From NCBI RefSeq assembly GCF_003711515.1, contig NW_021167080.1, forward strand, positions 1,323,394-1,387,393: a stretch of DNA of 64,000 nucleotides, given 5' to 3'. Below the pieces are notes generated by a model that was given only the letters and a program-made list of their open reading frames with translations, was not told where the DNA came from and did not search any database. Of this stretch, positions 45,851-58,280 are shown piece by piece; positions within the stretch are counted from its first letter, which is position 1; each line of letters opens with the position of its first letter. Made by a program: the position numbers and the translations under genes. This stretch comes from Sodiomyces alkalinus F11 (lineage: Eukaryota; Ascomycota; Sordariomycetes; Glomerellales; Plectosphaerellaceae).

Positions 45851-46689
45851 CTACCCCCTCTCTAACAGGGCTAGTCTCTTAGGCCCGTTCTATCCCCCCC
45901 CTACCGGGTAGAATATACGTATAACTCTAGCCTCGTATAAACTCCGCTATCCGGTCGGCACTTATAATTAGTCGGCCCGGTAAGGCTACGTACCTCCTTT
46001 TAAAATATCACGACTTCTTTCTATATATCGTTAGGTAATTAGTAAACCGTCGGCGGTAATTATATAGCCGACTCGCTTACTAAATACTATTCCCTTTTTA
46101 GCGTCCCGCGTAATAGCCGGCGATTACTCGCCGCGTTTTATAATATCGCGCTCGTCGCTATACCTTCTTTTATTATCGTGGTATGTATAGTATTACTAAA
46201 TTTATTCTTACCGTTCTTTATACTTACTCCCTCTCTGGCCGGATTCGTAACTAAGGCGACTATTCGCCTTATAGATAAAAGTTCTTATAGCTCCCCCGTA
46301 GTTATTCTTCTCTTCTTCCTTTTCCTTATATAATCTTTATTCTTTATATTACGTTTTAATTCACTATATATTTATAACTATAACTATATCCTTATCTTAT
46401 TCTCCTCTAATATCGAATATTCGCCGATATATCTCTCCTACTCAGTATCGCCCGAGAGTTATATCGTATACTATATAATACTAATAATAGGTAGCTAGGG
46501 AGCTGCTTTAACGATCTGCCTTACGGTTATTATATAGCTTCCCTGGCCACTAATATTTATATAAATTATATTAACCACTCTAACTCTAATATATATAGGT
46601 ATATTATTTATCTTCGTTTATACTAGGCGTGTATATCTATAAGTTTCTTCCTACCCTCGCCGAACGTTCGGCTCCTAACGCGTCTAGAT

Positions 46690-47645
46690 CCCGGACTGTC
46701 TCCTAGGTACTACTTAGACTATTTAGAATATCACTACCACGGTCCTTTAGAAGGAGGCTAATAAGGGTTTAACGCCGATTAGTCGGCGTTATTTTTATTT
46801 ACGGCTTTAGACCGCGTATAAGTAATTCCGTAAAGCTCTAGATAAGGCTAATCGTCCCCCCGCCGCCGCTAATACTAACCGCCTTATACTCGACGAACTA
46901 TCGTCGATTCGGTCTTTTTTAACTATCGACCTAATAATACGAGTTTATACCTATTATTCACCGTCCGCTCGGCTTACGCTAACCTCTTCTAGGTTAATAA
47001 CCTTTAGGCTAATAAGGCCTATTCCTTTATAAGAATAGTCGCGCCCCTTAAGGACTATAGCCTTATCACTTTTATTATACTACGACGTGCCGTCCGCGAG
47101 CTCTATAGCGCGGATATTAAGGAGTATCCCGATAAACCTACGGCTTAAGCCGCTAGCCGTAACTAGCGTAGTATAACTTCTTTCCCTCGTCTATAGGGTT
47201 TAGCCGATACCCTTACTCGTATTAATAAACCCCGCCGCCTCTTTATATCTGCCGCCTTTATCGGCCGTTATACTACTGCCCGTAGGCCTTAGGTTTATAT
47301 CTAATCGGATAATAAGGACGGTCTTATCGAGTAATCGCTGTTTATCGCCGCTAGCGCCGCCTCCCCCGCTATTAGCGTCGCCTCCCCCGCCGCCTCACCT
47401 ATTACCGCTAATAGCCCCGAGGTTAATGCTAAGTCGTCGCCCGTAACCGCCCCGTTTAAGGAGGAGGAGGAGACGGAGGAGGAGGGCACTAAGCCCGACT
47501 CCGATAATATCAAGATAAAGGATACTAATCCCTCGGAGGAGGTTATCGTTATTAGTAGCGATAACGACTCCTTTGAGGGTTTTAATAACTAAGAGATAGA
47601 TTTTTCTGGTAGCCGTAAGCGCTATATTAATAGGGTTAGGGGTTA
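46690..47645 (+). pseudogene. Antisense accessory ORF of chromovirus no. 1
   Basis: Plus-strand frame opposite to pol, readable from about 46690 to 47593 (or 47645 if the TAA at 47591 was once CAA). Segments: a basic/hydrophobic part (DELSSIRSF-like, LRRAVRELYSADIKEYPDK near 47080-47140), INKPRRLFISAAFIGRY near 47225-47275, an Ala/Ser/Pro-rich stretch (about 47340-47450), then EEEETEEEG and SEEVIVISSDNDSFEG at 47530-47580. The part 47301-47513 lacks stops in two antiparallel frames. Same position and orientation relative to pol as the antisense ORF of chromovirus no. 2. Family not recognised. Confidence 0.58.
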
Positions 47646-47689
47646 ATCGTCTTATAGTCGCCTTTTAGCGTTATTACCCCCTAGAAATA

Positions 47690-50600
47690 GCTTTCCCTTA
47701 CCTTACTTACTATTCCGCTATATAAGATAGTATTTATTTCTTACTCGTGGTTTAATTCTATATACCGGCCGTTTAGTGTTAGTAGTTATTCTACTTCTTA
47801 TATATATATTTCTTTTACTTCTAATAATGCTTCACGATAGCTAGAGTATTCTTTAAGTAGTCCTCGGGCTCTTAGGTATTATACTCTACAGGCTAGCCCG
47901 CTTACTTTACGAGGTAGAACTTCCCTCCTTATTCCTCCTTATAGGCTACGATATCTTCGACTTCCGACTTATCCTACTCTTCTATAAGCGGTAGTAGGTT
48001 ATTCGCTAAACCCTCGGCTATAAGCCTGTCTTTCCACGGTTCTAATAGCGATATCGAAAACACGTTATATATCCTTAAGTATTACGGTAGTAGGCGAACT
48101 CTATACGCCAGCTCGCCGATCCGCTCTAAAATCTCTACCCGGATATAACGCGGTGTAAGTTTTAAGCCGGCCTTAAATAGGAAATTAATAGTGACTAGCC
48201 CCACGAATTCTCCCTTTTCGAAACTCCTAGGCTTATACCTTTTATTATAGTGCTTAGCCTGGGTCTTAACCGCTATCTCCTAATAGGCGCGGGCCCGTCG
48301 GCGGATATTCGCTAACCGTTTAACGCGTTCCCTAACGCCTTATACTATAGTATTATCTCTGGGTTTAACGTACTTTACTATCCTCGGGTAATACCTATAG
48401 AGTGCCTTATATAGTAATACCATAATAGAACTATATAGGCTATTATTATACGCGAACTTTAGATCGGCTACTAATTAGCGGCCGCCACCCCTATCGTCCT
48501 TAGGAACTTAAGTAGCGTTTAGTATATCCGTTCGGTCTACCTATCTATCTAGGGGTGGAATACGGTGGATAATCGGCGAGTAGTCGCCCTTTCTTAGTAG
48601 AACTCCTCCTAAAATCGACTTATAATAAGTTTATCCCTATCGCTTATAATTCCCTCTAGGCTTCTAAAATAACACTTAACCTTACTATAAAGGATAGTAG
48701 CTAATTAGGGTGCTATAAGTGTCTTATAGGTCGGTATAAAAAGTGTATACTTTATTAAGCGGTTAACGATTATTAATATAGCGTCGTAAGTTTAGCTATC
48801 CCTGCCCTTTACGGGTGGAAAACCCGTAATAAAATCTATAGCGATTTCTTAAAACGGGTATAATGGTAGTAGTAGCGACTAAAGTTATCCGTGCCGTTTA
48901 TATCTTAGTACCTAAGCGCCTTAATAAGCCGAGTATACGGCGATATATTCGCGAATATTATACGCTAGGTTAACCTAATAAAATTTCCTCGATACTAGCT
49001 CTAGTATCTTATTTATACCTATATATTCTATATAGAGATTATCGTCATATTAGCGTAGGATCTCTATTCTGATTATTACCTCCTCGGAGATTACTAGTCT
49101 TCCCCTATAACGTAGTATACTATTTTCGTTTAAAGAGTACCCCGCTTTTTTTCCGGTCTTTTATTAAACGTTAGCCATTAAAGATATATAGTTAGCATTA
49201 GTAGTCTATAGCCTTTTAACTAACTACTTAAACTCTTCGCTAGATATAAGACGATTTACCGTTTCGCCCCTAGTAAGCTCCTATACTATAGAGTATAGGA
49301 TATACTAATCCGGGATTATAATAACCCTAGTTTTAGTCTCCTCCTCCGGCGTATACTCGGCGGGAGCTTACTAGGCTATCGTATTATCACCGCGGGTTTT
49401 CTTAGCCCGTATAATCGCTACGACGATAATATATAAGGTGCTATCCTCTAGGCTTAGAGGTAGCTATTACCCTTATCGCCCTACTCTAGAGCTTAGCTAC
49501 GCGACGTCTTCGTTTAGCGGAGCGACCCATTATCTCTTAGGTCTAAGGTCCTTCTCCTAAAATAACCTCCTAGCGGCCTATACGTATACGAAAAGAACCG
49601 CCTTCTTTAGGGTAGCGTGGATTTATATAATCTATTAGCGAACGCTCGCCTATATATTATTAATTAGACTTAGCTTATTAAAGAGAGTAGGGAGGATATC
49701 GTTATAGGATATTTCCCCCCCTATATAGTCTAGCCTCCTAAATAGACTATCCGCTAGGTTTATCTTTCCCAGGCGATACTATACTTCGAAATCGAAAGAT
49801 ATAAGCCGATATACCTATCTAGTAAGCCTTCCGTAAAGGTCCCGCGCTAACGCCCGTAGCACGCCCTTTAAGGCTTTATAGTCCGTTAGGACCGTGAACG
49901 CCTGTCCTATACCTTTAAGGTAGTGTCTTTAGTACTCTAAGCTTTCTATAATAGCTAATAACTCCTATTATTCTATAGCCTACCGTTATTCTATATCGGT
50001 GAGTTTTCGCGAATAGTAGGCGATTAGTCGCTACTACGAGTCGTGCTTCTAACTTAAAATTCCGGACACTATTTTATCCGACGCGTCCGTCTTAACTCTA
50101 GAGTCTAGTATAGGGTTCTAATAGCGTAGAATAAGTGCTAAGCTAAAAGCGACCTTTAATCTTTTACAAGCTTCTTAAGCCTCCGGCGGAAAATAGAATA
50201 GTCCTTTTTTTACGCCGGCCTTACTACCCTTTAGCAGCGCGGATAGGGGTATCGTGACCTTTAAGTATCCTTCGATAAATCTCCTATAGAAATTTTGATT
50301 CCTAGAAAGACTTATACGTCCCTAAAAGATTCTAGCGCCGGCTAGTCGGCTACCACTTATACCCTTTTTAGGTCTATCGTAATACCCTCACGGCTTACTA
50401 TAAACCCTAAAAAGTCTACCCGGTCCCTATAAAATTCGTATTTCGATAGTTTAATATATAGTTAGTAATGCTATAACCTTTTAAGGACCAATTATAGGTA
50501 CTTCGTGTGTTCCTCTTTAGTGCGGGAGTAGATTAAGATATCGTTAAGGTATATAATATAATAGATATTAAATAAACCGGCGAGTACTCGGTAAACGTAC

Positions 50601-53050
50601 GCCTAAAACATCGCGGGCGTATTCGTTAACCCGAACGGTATAACCGTATACTTAAAGTACCTATACCGTGTTCTAAATACGGTTTTCTAGCGGTCCTCTT
50701 TCTTAATCCGGATCCTATAATAAGTATCTCGGATATTAACCTTCCAAAAGTACTAAGCACCCGAAAGGCGATCTAGTAATTCTCTAATTAGTAGGAGCGG
50801 GTACTAGTTCTTAATTATGACGGCGTTTAGCTTATAATAGTCGGTATATAGGCGAAGGCTACCGTCCTTCTTTAGCATGAATAGGACTAGCGACCCTATT
50901 AGGCTAATCGATTTCTAAATACGACCGCTCGCTATACCTTTAGCGATATACTTCTTTAGCTCCTTAAGCTATATAGGTAATAGCGGGTATAAGGGCCTAA
51001 ATAGGGGTTCCTTCCCCTTTTATAAGTTAATAGAATATTCTATATCCTCTAATAAAGCTAGTTTCTTCGCTACTTTTTCCGAAAATACCTTTTCGAACCG
51101 TCGTAGATTAGAAGGTAAACGCACGCCTTTAGGCTATACTTTATCGTCGTCCACTAACAGAATCGTTATATCCGGGGTACTACCCGTGATAGCGGTGGCT
51201 ATAATAACGTATATAATATACGTCTTCGCCCTTTACTTTACCACCTCCCGGGCCTAGGCCTCGGGTTCCGCGATAAAGAGCGGTCTAAAGCCGAATATTC
51301 GGTTAGCTATATTAATTAGAATACTCTCTTAACCTATACTATTATTCGATAATAGTAAATAACCTAACCCTTTTAGCCGGTCTATATATATAAACACTCT
51401 CTTTAAGAGTCGGGGCCTCCCCTTAGAGTCTACTAAATAAAAGGCTAAGCTATATACTCCGCGGCTACTCGCCGTTTAGCTATTAAAACCTTTTAAGCCA
51501 GGGCCTAGATTCCGCCTAACGGCTATAACTTTAACCGTTCTATTAGTGCCGGGCTAATAATATTAATTTATATACCCGTATTAAGATCGACGCTAAGCTT
51601 AACCTCGCGCCCTTCTCGGATAACGTATATAACTCCTCGCGCAATTTTACTAACTAGGACTTATTTTAGGGCTTTTACAGATATAGTGCTTACCCCCTAT
51701 ACTACGCCGATCCGTTTCCCGGGCTATTAGGGATCTCGGTAATCCGTATATCGTTATCGAGGGCTAATTCCCCTTAAACCTAAATATTACTTATATTAGC
51801 CCTTTATTTCGCCGAGCCCTTACCGCTATCTTTACAGTCTTTACTATAGTAATCCTTAGACTGGTGTCCCTTTTTACTATAGTTATAGTACTCCCTATTA
51901 AAGGGTTTATCTAACTTAGAGGTCTTTTAGGCGTTAAGTGTAGTCGTCGATAATAAAGATTTTATCGCTTATTACTACCCCTTTAAGGTGCTTTCCGACT
52001 ATTTAGCGGACAGATACTGTCCCCTCTATAACGGGTTATCCTTCTAGTAGTAAGAGTAGGACCTTTTCCGGCTATTAGACCTGTTATTCGGGGAGTATAT
52101 CTCCTAAAGTAACTATGCCTCCTACGCTACTATATAAGCCTCTTTAAGCTTAACCCGTTATTCGCGAAGCTTATTATAGAACCGTGCGGGTAATCGTTAA
52201 AAATAGTTATATGCACGCTTTTTGCTACCGTGCGTCTTTTACCCTAATAGACGATAGTAGTTATCCTATTATTCGAATAACTTTATTAGCGTTATCTCGC
52301 CGATAATACGTAACTTATATAGCTCCTCCCGGTAGTAGAAGTGCTATAAGTCGCGGGATGGGTATTCTCGCCGAACGAACGCCTTAAAATCGTCCTATAT
52401 AGGCGATAAGAGTTTCCATTTATAGCCCCGCTACGATATCTAGTAGGAGCGTTCTAGCTTAGTTAAAGCCTATTTAATTAGCTAAAATATAGAGGCCTTT
52501 ACCCGAAAACGGTTTCCGGCCTTAACCGCGGATACCTAGTCGTTAATCTTAGTAACGGTCGTGTTCTCTCTTAGGATCTTATAGTTATAAACCGGTGGCT
52601 TCTCGTATTCGCGCTTTATCGCCGGGCGTTCGATAAGCCTTTATAGGATAGCTTTATTCTGCCTTTATATCTACTAGTTAAACTCTTACTACTACTATAC
52701 CTAACGTGTTAGTAGGGCGAATAGGTTTTTAGTGGTAGTCGGGGACGATTCCCCTACACGGTCGGAAGATATATAGCTCGCCGACTATTTGGCGCTCCTC
52801 GCTTATTCGATATCGAGTCTCCGTGGACGACTATCCACGGATAACGTCCGCGTTCGCACTAAACTAAGGGATAACGATAAGGCCGTATCGTTATTATTAT
52901 CCTATCGGTCCTAACGCTCTTCGATGCCTCAAATAGGCTTTTCTTATTACACGCCCATATCCGCTCGCTCGGCGTCGGTAATGCTTCGTAAAGTCCGTTT
53001 TAGTGGTATCTTCGGCCCGGTAACCTTATAGGTATAGAAGTTAAAGAATT
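47690..53050 (-). pseudogene. Chromovirus no. 1 gag-pol, RIP-inactivated
   Basis: Minus-strand frames with many RIP stops. Gag zinc knuckle about 51842-51893, with Cys codons largely turned to Tyr (YYNYSKKGHQSKDYY). Reverse transcriptase YLNDILIYS at about 50525-50551. Integrase core EIAIDFITGFPPVKGR, then YDAILIIVNR, about 48755-48850. Chromodomain EVEDIVAYKEE, GGKFYLVK, PVEYNT, EPEDYLKNTLAIVKHY at about 47820-47965. Domain order and the chromodomain identify a chromovirus-type Ty3/gypsy polyprotein. Confidence 0.85.
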
Positions 53051-53274
53051 TATTAAGGAATAGGCTATAATACTAGGGGAAAGGTGCACCGTAGCGGATA
53101 ATACTATTAGGCTTAATAGTCGTATATTTCTTAGGACTTTAACTTAAGGGAAAAAGGGGATTTTTCTCTCTACGCTAACGTGGCGATTCTAAGGTTTTCG
53201 CCGAACGCTCGGCGGCCCGAGCGTATCTCCAATTGCACACAGTACGAATCCACAGTACCACTCCGTTCCTTATA
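53051..53274 (-). repeat. 5' LTR of chromovirus no. 1
   Basis: 224-bp direct repeat of 45627-45850. Keeps several CA dinucleotides (TTGCACACAG, CCACAGTACCAC) that are TA in the other copy. Confidence 0.93.
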
Positions 53275-56200
53275 AGTCTATAATCGCTAGTATCTCCTTA
53301 TCGTGAATCGGGTAATTATACTTAGCGGAGTTAAGACGGCGTGAGTAGTATACGATAACGCACCTACGTCCTTATTCGTCTTCCTATAGGAACACGCTAC
53401 CTAGCATAAACCCCGAGTAATCCTTTTCTAGCTAAGTCTTCCTTCCGGGTTACTATTATTATAGGTATGGCTCTTCCTAAAACTTCTACTTTAGTTCCTT
53501 AAAGGCTACTTCTTATAGGGGGCCCTAGTAGAACGGAGCGTTCTTCTTCGTTAGGGCTATAAATAGTGCTATAATAGCTATAAAGTCGCGGATAAATATT
53601 CTATAGAAGTTAGCGAACCTAAGGAAACTTTATACTTTAGTCGCGGAGACTAGCACTTCCTATTCTATAATAGCTTTAGGTTTCTCGGGGTTATAAGATA
53701 CCCCTTTTTCTGCCGTGACGATAAACCCTAGGTATTTAACCGTCTTAACGCTAAACTCGTATTTTTTCGGGTTAAGGTTTAGCCCAGTATCTATAAGGGC
53801 ACTAAGCACTCGCCGTACCTTCTCTTCGTAGTCCTTAGAAGATCCGTCTAAGTAGATTAGGGCGTTATTTATATACGCGGAGATAAAATCGTTAAGAAAC
53901 TCTTATAGCGATAAGTTAATATATCGCTAGGATATCGTAGGCATGCCGGTTAGCCCGAAAGGGTATACTAGCCACTCGAATAGTCTAAACCGAGTACGGA
54001 ATATAGTCTTATACTTATGCCCCGGTGCTATCCGTATCTTTTAAAAGGCGGTAACGATATTTAATTTAGTAAACCACTTCGCCTTAGCTAGGTTATATAG
54101 AGTCTCTATAATTAAGGGGAGTAAGTAGCAATCTCGCTAAGTAATCGTATTTAGGGCGCGGTATAATATACCTCACCGGCAAATCCCTGGCTAGCCAGTA
54201 CTATAGAACCTATAAGCCAGGCTTTTCTCGAGGGGTGACCTTTAGGTATAGAAAATACGGTGTAATAAAGATATCTTCTCTAAACTAAGGGGGCGCGTAC
54301 CCCCGGGACTTAAGTATCTACGGGGAAACCCCGTGGAATCCTCGGCTTCTACGTATAAGAACCCGGGGATTCCCCGGTATTCACTAATTATACCCTTAGG
54401 AAGCTATAGTATACTCTAAAGGTACTTATAGTATACCCTATAGGTGCTATAGCGTACGCTATAGTACGCCCGTGGTACGCCCGAGTATTCCCGGTGGAAT
54501 TTAGAGCGTATCACGGTAGTCGTAGTAAAATAGGAGGCCGCCTCCTAGCTTTTTTACGAATAGTACGGGTACGGCAGCCGCCGAGCTACTCACGCGAATA
54601 AATCCCTTATCTATTAAATCCGTTATCGTCTTCTATAATATAAGGAGCTCTTTACGCGATATATTATAGAGTAGGCCCTATAGTAAGGCTTATTCGTTAC
54701 TACTACTATCCTTCTATAAGTAAACCTCGTAGTTAACACTAGGTCGGTATAGAGGCAGGCGTATAGAGTATAAGGGCGTAAATAAGTCGCCGAACTCGCG
54801 TATAATACTCTCGGGGACGTATTCCCGCGGGTCTACTAATTCCTTTATACTTAGGGCCTTTTCGATATCTTTTAACGATATAGCCCGTAAACCCTCTTCC
54901 TATCTTTTTCTTCTCTAGTACCGTAGTCGTCTATATAATCCTATAAATACGGACCCTATTACTAATACTATAGTATAGATCTCTTATACTACCTTTAGCT
55001 CCTTTTCGCCTTAGAGTCGGATATCGATATCGGCTACTCCGTAGCGAAGCCTTTATTCCTTAGCGTAGAGGGCTATATCGTTATATTCTATCTATAAAAA
55101 CCTAAGGAAAAGATCCTAGTCTAGACCCGGTATTATATACGTAAAAATACACTCGGTATACCCTTATATATCTAGTATAAAGACTATAATACCGGCGCTA
55201 CTAGCCGGTTTAGTCTTATCCAAAAAGCCTGTTAGTAGTTATTTCTTTTTATCGACTAATAGTAAGTGTATTTTTCGAGTAAACTTCTTATTTATAATAG
55301 TATAGTAGTTATAACCGGTATCTATAAAAGCGTTTATTAACCCACTACTATTAACTCTTACTTAGATTAATACTAACTCGCTCCGTAATAGCGGTTTAAA
55401 CTCCTCTTACTCCCGTTACTTTTACGCTATCGGCTCTGGTGCCCGATTTTATACTAGAGCTATTCTTTTTCCGAATCTTCGGTATCTTCGGGAATATCTT
55501 CGGGTTCCTCTTCTTAAGGGGATATTCGTGCCACCGTTTCTTTCTTACTCTTATAGTATTATTAGATATAGCCCTTCTTCTAGTAGTTCTAATATATAAT
55601 ATTCGCGTAGCGGTTAGGTTTTTATTAAGTCCCCTTAGACTCGCTAACTTTATTAACGCCACTTATAGCGATATCGCCGTTAACGTCCTTAGCCGGTTTA
55701 TAGGCGACGGGAATCAGTCGGTGCGATTTACTAACACCCTCTTATCTCCACGCGATTATTTATTCTTTATCTACTTACTCGGAGTAGGTATTAGGGAGGT
55801 TGGCTACGACTAGGCTATTATATAGCCTATTATTTAGGGCGCCGTTAAGGAACGATATCTTAATATAGTCCACCTAATCGTGGCCTCCTGCTTACGCTAG
55901 GTTCCTCTTAAAAGTCGGGAGGAAGCGCGCGAACGGTTAGTCGGGTTTTTACTTTATCGCTTTAAGGGCATTAGTGGCGCGACTTTATTCGTTACGGTCC
56001 TTATACGTGCGATTAAGGTAAGCTATAAATTCCTTTAGGTTAAATTCACTATTTATGTCTCTATTACCAAAGAAGGTGCTAACCATCTACTAAGGCTAGG
56101 TATCTAGGCACGTGTTAATTAAATACCACGCCTTTTTATTACTGCGAAATAGCGGGCTATCGAGTTTAAGTTTTAGTCGTATAGCCTAGGACTAGGCGGT

Positions 56201-56500
56201 GTATTCCGTGCGCTTCCTACTGAATTTTACGGGAATAACGACCTACTATACCCGGTATAAGAGCGTGGGTGCCGGCGGCGGCGGCGGTAGGATTAGTATA
56301 GCAGTCTCTGCTTTAAGGGGCCTAGGTAAGGGCGAGGGTATAACGACTAGGGTAGGTATTAGGTATATAGTAGGTACGAAGTACGAGTGAAGTTAGGACC
56401 TCTTAAAGGCCGCTTATAGACTAGTGATTATATCGTGAATAGGGGCGATATATATCCTTACCGCTTCTTATACGCGTTATAACACGCGTTCGTCGATTTC
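53275..56500 (-). pseudogene. Chromovirus no. 2 gag and 5' pol (protease, RT, RNase H start)
   Basis: Minus-strand. The RT box reads DFISAYINNALIYLD (53846-53890; canonical Y-x-D-D has become YINN). RNase H segment YPIHDKEILAIIDYL runs into the inner element at 53275 and resumes at 45626. Upstream, 55396-55662 keeps an open basic stretch (RKKRWHEYPLKKR) that is probably the end of gag. Stops at Gln/Trp positions throughout. Confidence 0.8.
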
Positions 56501-56612
56501 GTTATACGAGGTCCCTACGACCTACCCTTAGCCCCTTAGTGGGCTCGGGGCGAAGTGACTAGGACCTCCTTCTATATAAGCGTTAAAGCTTATAATCTTA
56601 TAAGCTCGAATA

Positions 56613-56816
56613 TATAACGGCTTATTAAAAGTTATTCACGTATTAAGGCCGAAAATATGGATTATTCGAACTAAGGGAGGAAAGAAGGGAAGGAAAAGTC
56701 TACGCGGTATATAGGCGGCTAAGTACGTGTGGGATCGTATAGGCCTTGCTAGGAGGTCCGTGCTTCTTAGTCCCGGCCGCTGCCAGGGACTATTCCGCGG
56801 GCTATAGCCCGTAATA
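56613..56816 (-). repeat. 5' LTR of chromovirus no. 2
   Basis: 204-bp direct repeat of 41770-41973, followed by the second AGGCT. Differences from the other copy are mostly transitions. A primer-binding site could not be matched to a tRNA in the mutated DNA next to it. Confidence 0.92.
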
Positions 56817-56821
56817 AGGCT

Positions 56822-58280
56822 TTACGGGCTTTTAAGGCTTTTCGCAGGACCTTTAATTCCCCCCCTCTATATTATATTATCACCGACTAAGAGTTAGCCT
56901 TAATAAACGCCCTTAAATACCTGCTAATCTTAAGTCGGGTTCCCTAAATCCTATACCTATAGCACGTTAATATAAACGTACTAGCTAAGTCTAAAGGCTT
57001 TTTTCCTAAGCTAATAAAAATAACCTCTAGTATTAAGCGGTATCCGAAGTTCTATACCTTCCTCGCGGACTAGAATTCCCTAATTAATAGCTCTTCGGAA
57101 GACGAATTTAATAAATAACTTAAGGTATTCTAATAAGATAGTAAGCACCCAGAAAGCGCTATTAATTACGCCCTAATATCCTGGATTACACTATTTAAAG
57201 AGAAGATTATTCGTTACTAGGTAAATCAGATTCCTAACTTTAGGTATATAATAATATCTATCGTGGAGTCAGGCCACGTAAGCCTAAAATCCTTTCTATA
57301 TAGCTCTTCTAGCGATTTAGCTACTATTTTCTAGAAGCTATAGCTTTACTAGGAGTACTAGAAAAGAGAGATTTTAACCGAGAGGGCACGCCGATAGAAT
57401 AAGGTGGATTTTACTAGCTTAATTATCCTCTTCTCCTTAGTTCGAGAAAAGGTTATTTCGTAGGCGCTTAAGGCGATCTAATAATAGGTTAAGTTACTAC
57501 CTAAGCCTAAGAAGAACGACGATTAACTACCACGCCTAGAGGTAGCCTACCTACCTTACTTAATCCTTACCTTTTACGGGCTACTCTGCTAGTATATCCT
57601 ATTTAGCTATTTACGAGATAATAAGCCGTTATAGTTATAATCGATTAATCGGTATTAGTAGTGGAATAGGCCCTTAGACCCCGAGGCAGGTCCTTTACTA
57701 GAATAAGCCCTAGCTACGCCCTTAAACCTAGTACTGATATAAGGTAAAGGTCGGCTATAAGGAGCCGTTACGATATCTTTAACTAGTCGCGGCCGGGGCC
57801 GTGGTAAGACTAGTACTAAGCAATTAGTATTAGTCTTTAAAATCGCAGCTTAAGAGAAGCGTTTAGGGGTAATAACTACGCCGCCTTTAACTATACCTCC
57901 AGTAATAAATACGCCGCCTTTAATTACGCCGCCTTTAATTACGCCGCCTTTAATTACGCCGCCTTTAATTACGCCGCCTTTAATTACGCTGCCTTTAATT
58001 ACGCCTCCAGTAATTACGTTAATAACTACGCCTCCATTCTATAAACCGGGAATAATCACGCCTCGTGGATACTAACGCGTTATAAAAGCACTTACTAACG
58101 AACCGATTAAGGTAAAGGAGGCTCCTACAGGCTTAGGGGAATATTAAACTAGGTATATTTCTGCCCGGTTTAAGGGCTTTTTCAATAAATAAGTCAGGAT
58201 TAAAGAGCAAGATTAACAGGCGGCTATTTAGGCTATACAGGAACTAAAGAAAATCAATATATAAATAGCTTCGGTTATAC
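56822..58280 (+). pseudogene. Decayed 3' part of the MULE transposase gene
   Basis: Plus-strand frame broken by stops at Gln/Trp positions. Recognisable order: TFLAD, NSLI, SSSEDEF (about 57055-57110), then VNQIPNF, TSIVESGHVSLKSFL (about 57255-57300), SSSSDLATIF, KREILTERARR, NKVDF. The segment matches the fungal MULE transposase tail, where a TSR/IVEG.H..LK.(W/F)L..S..DL pattern follows the catalytic core (family knowledge). A Pro/Thr/Ile repeat region follows at 57900-58005 and the frame ends near the right TIR. Confidence 0.6.
57905..58005 (+). repeat. 15-bp tandem repeat (Thr-Pro-Pro-Leu-Ile)
   Basis: Six to seven head-to-tail copies of ACGCCGCCTTTAATT, nearly identical to each other, within the transposase frame. 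Being a multiple of three it keeps frame; one copy has GCT for GCC. Confidence 0.92.

Larger units (their letters stand above)
45627..53274 (-). mobile_element. Ty3/gypsy chromovirus no. 1 (inner)
   Basis: Bounded by two 224-bp direct LTRs (45627-45850 and 53051-53274) with perfect 5-bp TSD AGTCT at 45622-45626 and 53275-53279. Total 7648 bp. Minus orientation: a zinc knuckle, RT box, integrase and chromodomain occur in order from 52 kb down to 47.8 kb, and a purine-rich tract (GAGAGGGGG on the minus strand) lies next to the 3' LTR at 45851. LTR termini TATTAAGG...CCTTATA are TG...CA after C-to-T change. It interrupts the RNase H domain of chromovirus no. 2, so it is the youngest insertion. 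Confidence 0.92.
41770..56816 (-). mobile_element. Ty3/gypsy chromovirus no. 2 (outer), split by a second element
   Basis: Bounded by two 204-bp direct LTRs (41770-41973 and 56613-56816) and a perfect 5-bp TSD, AGGCT, at 41765-41769 and 56817-56821. Without the inner insertion it is about 7.4 kb. Orientation is minus: the reverse-transcriptase motif, integrase, GPY/F module and chromodomain all read on the minus strand, and an 11-G purine run (C-run 41976-41986 on the plus strand) abuts the 3' LTR as a polypurine tract. LTR ends read TATTAC...TTATA, consistent with TG...CA after C-to-T change. Inserted in the MULE transposase gene. Confidence 0.9.

Noticed and set aside
55439..55813. 124-codon plus-strand frame in the island
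   Set aside because: Opposite to the basic end of the chromovirus no. 2 gag; Phe/Leu-rich as expected from a Lys/Glu-rich antisense.
57905..58005. CRISPR-like array
   Set aside because: Units are contiguous 15-mers without spacers; eukaryotic host; coding tandem repeat.
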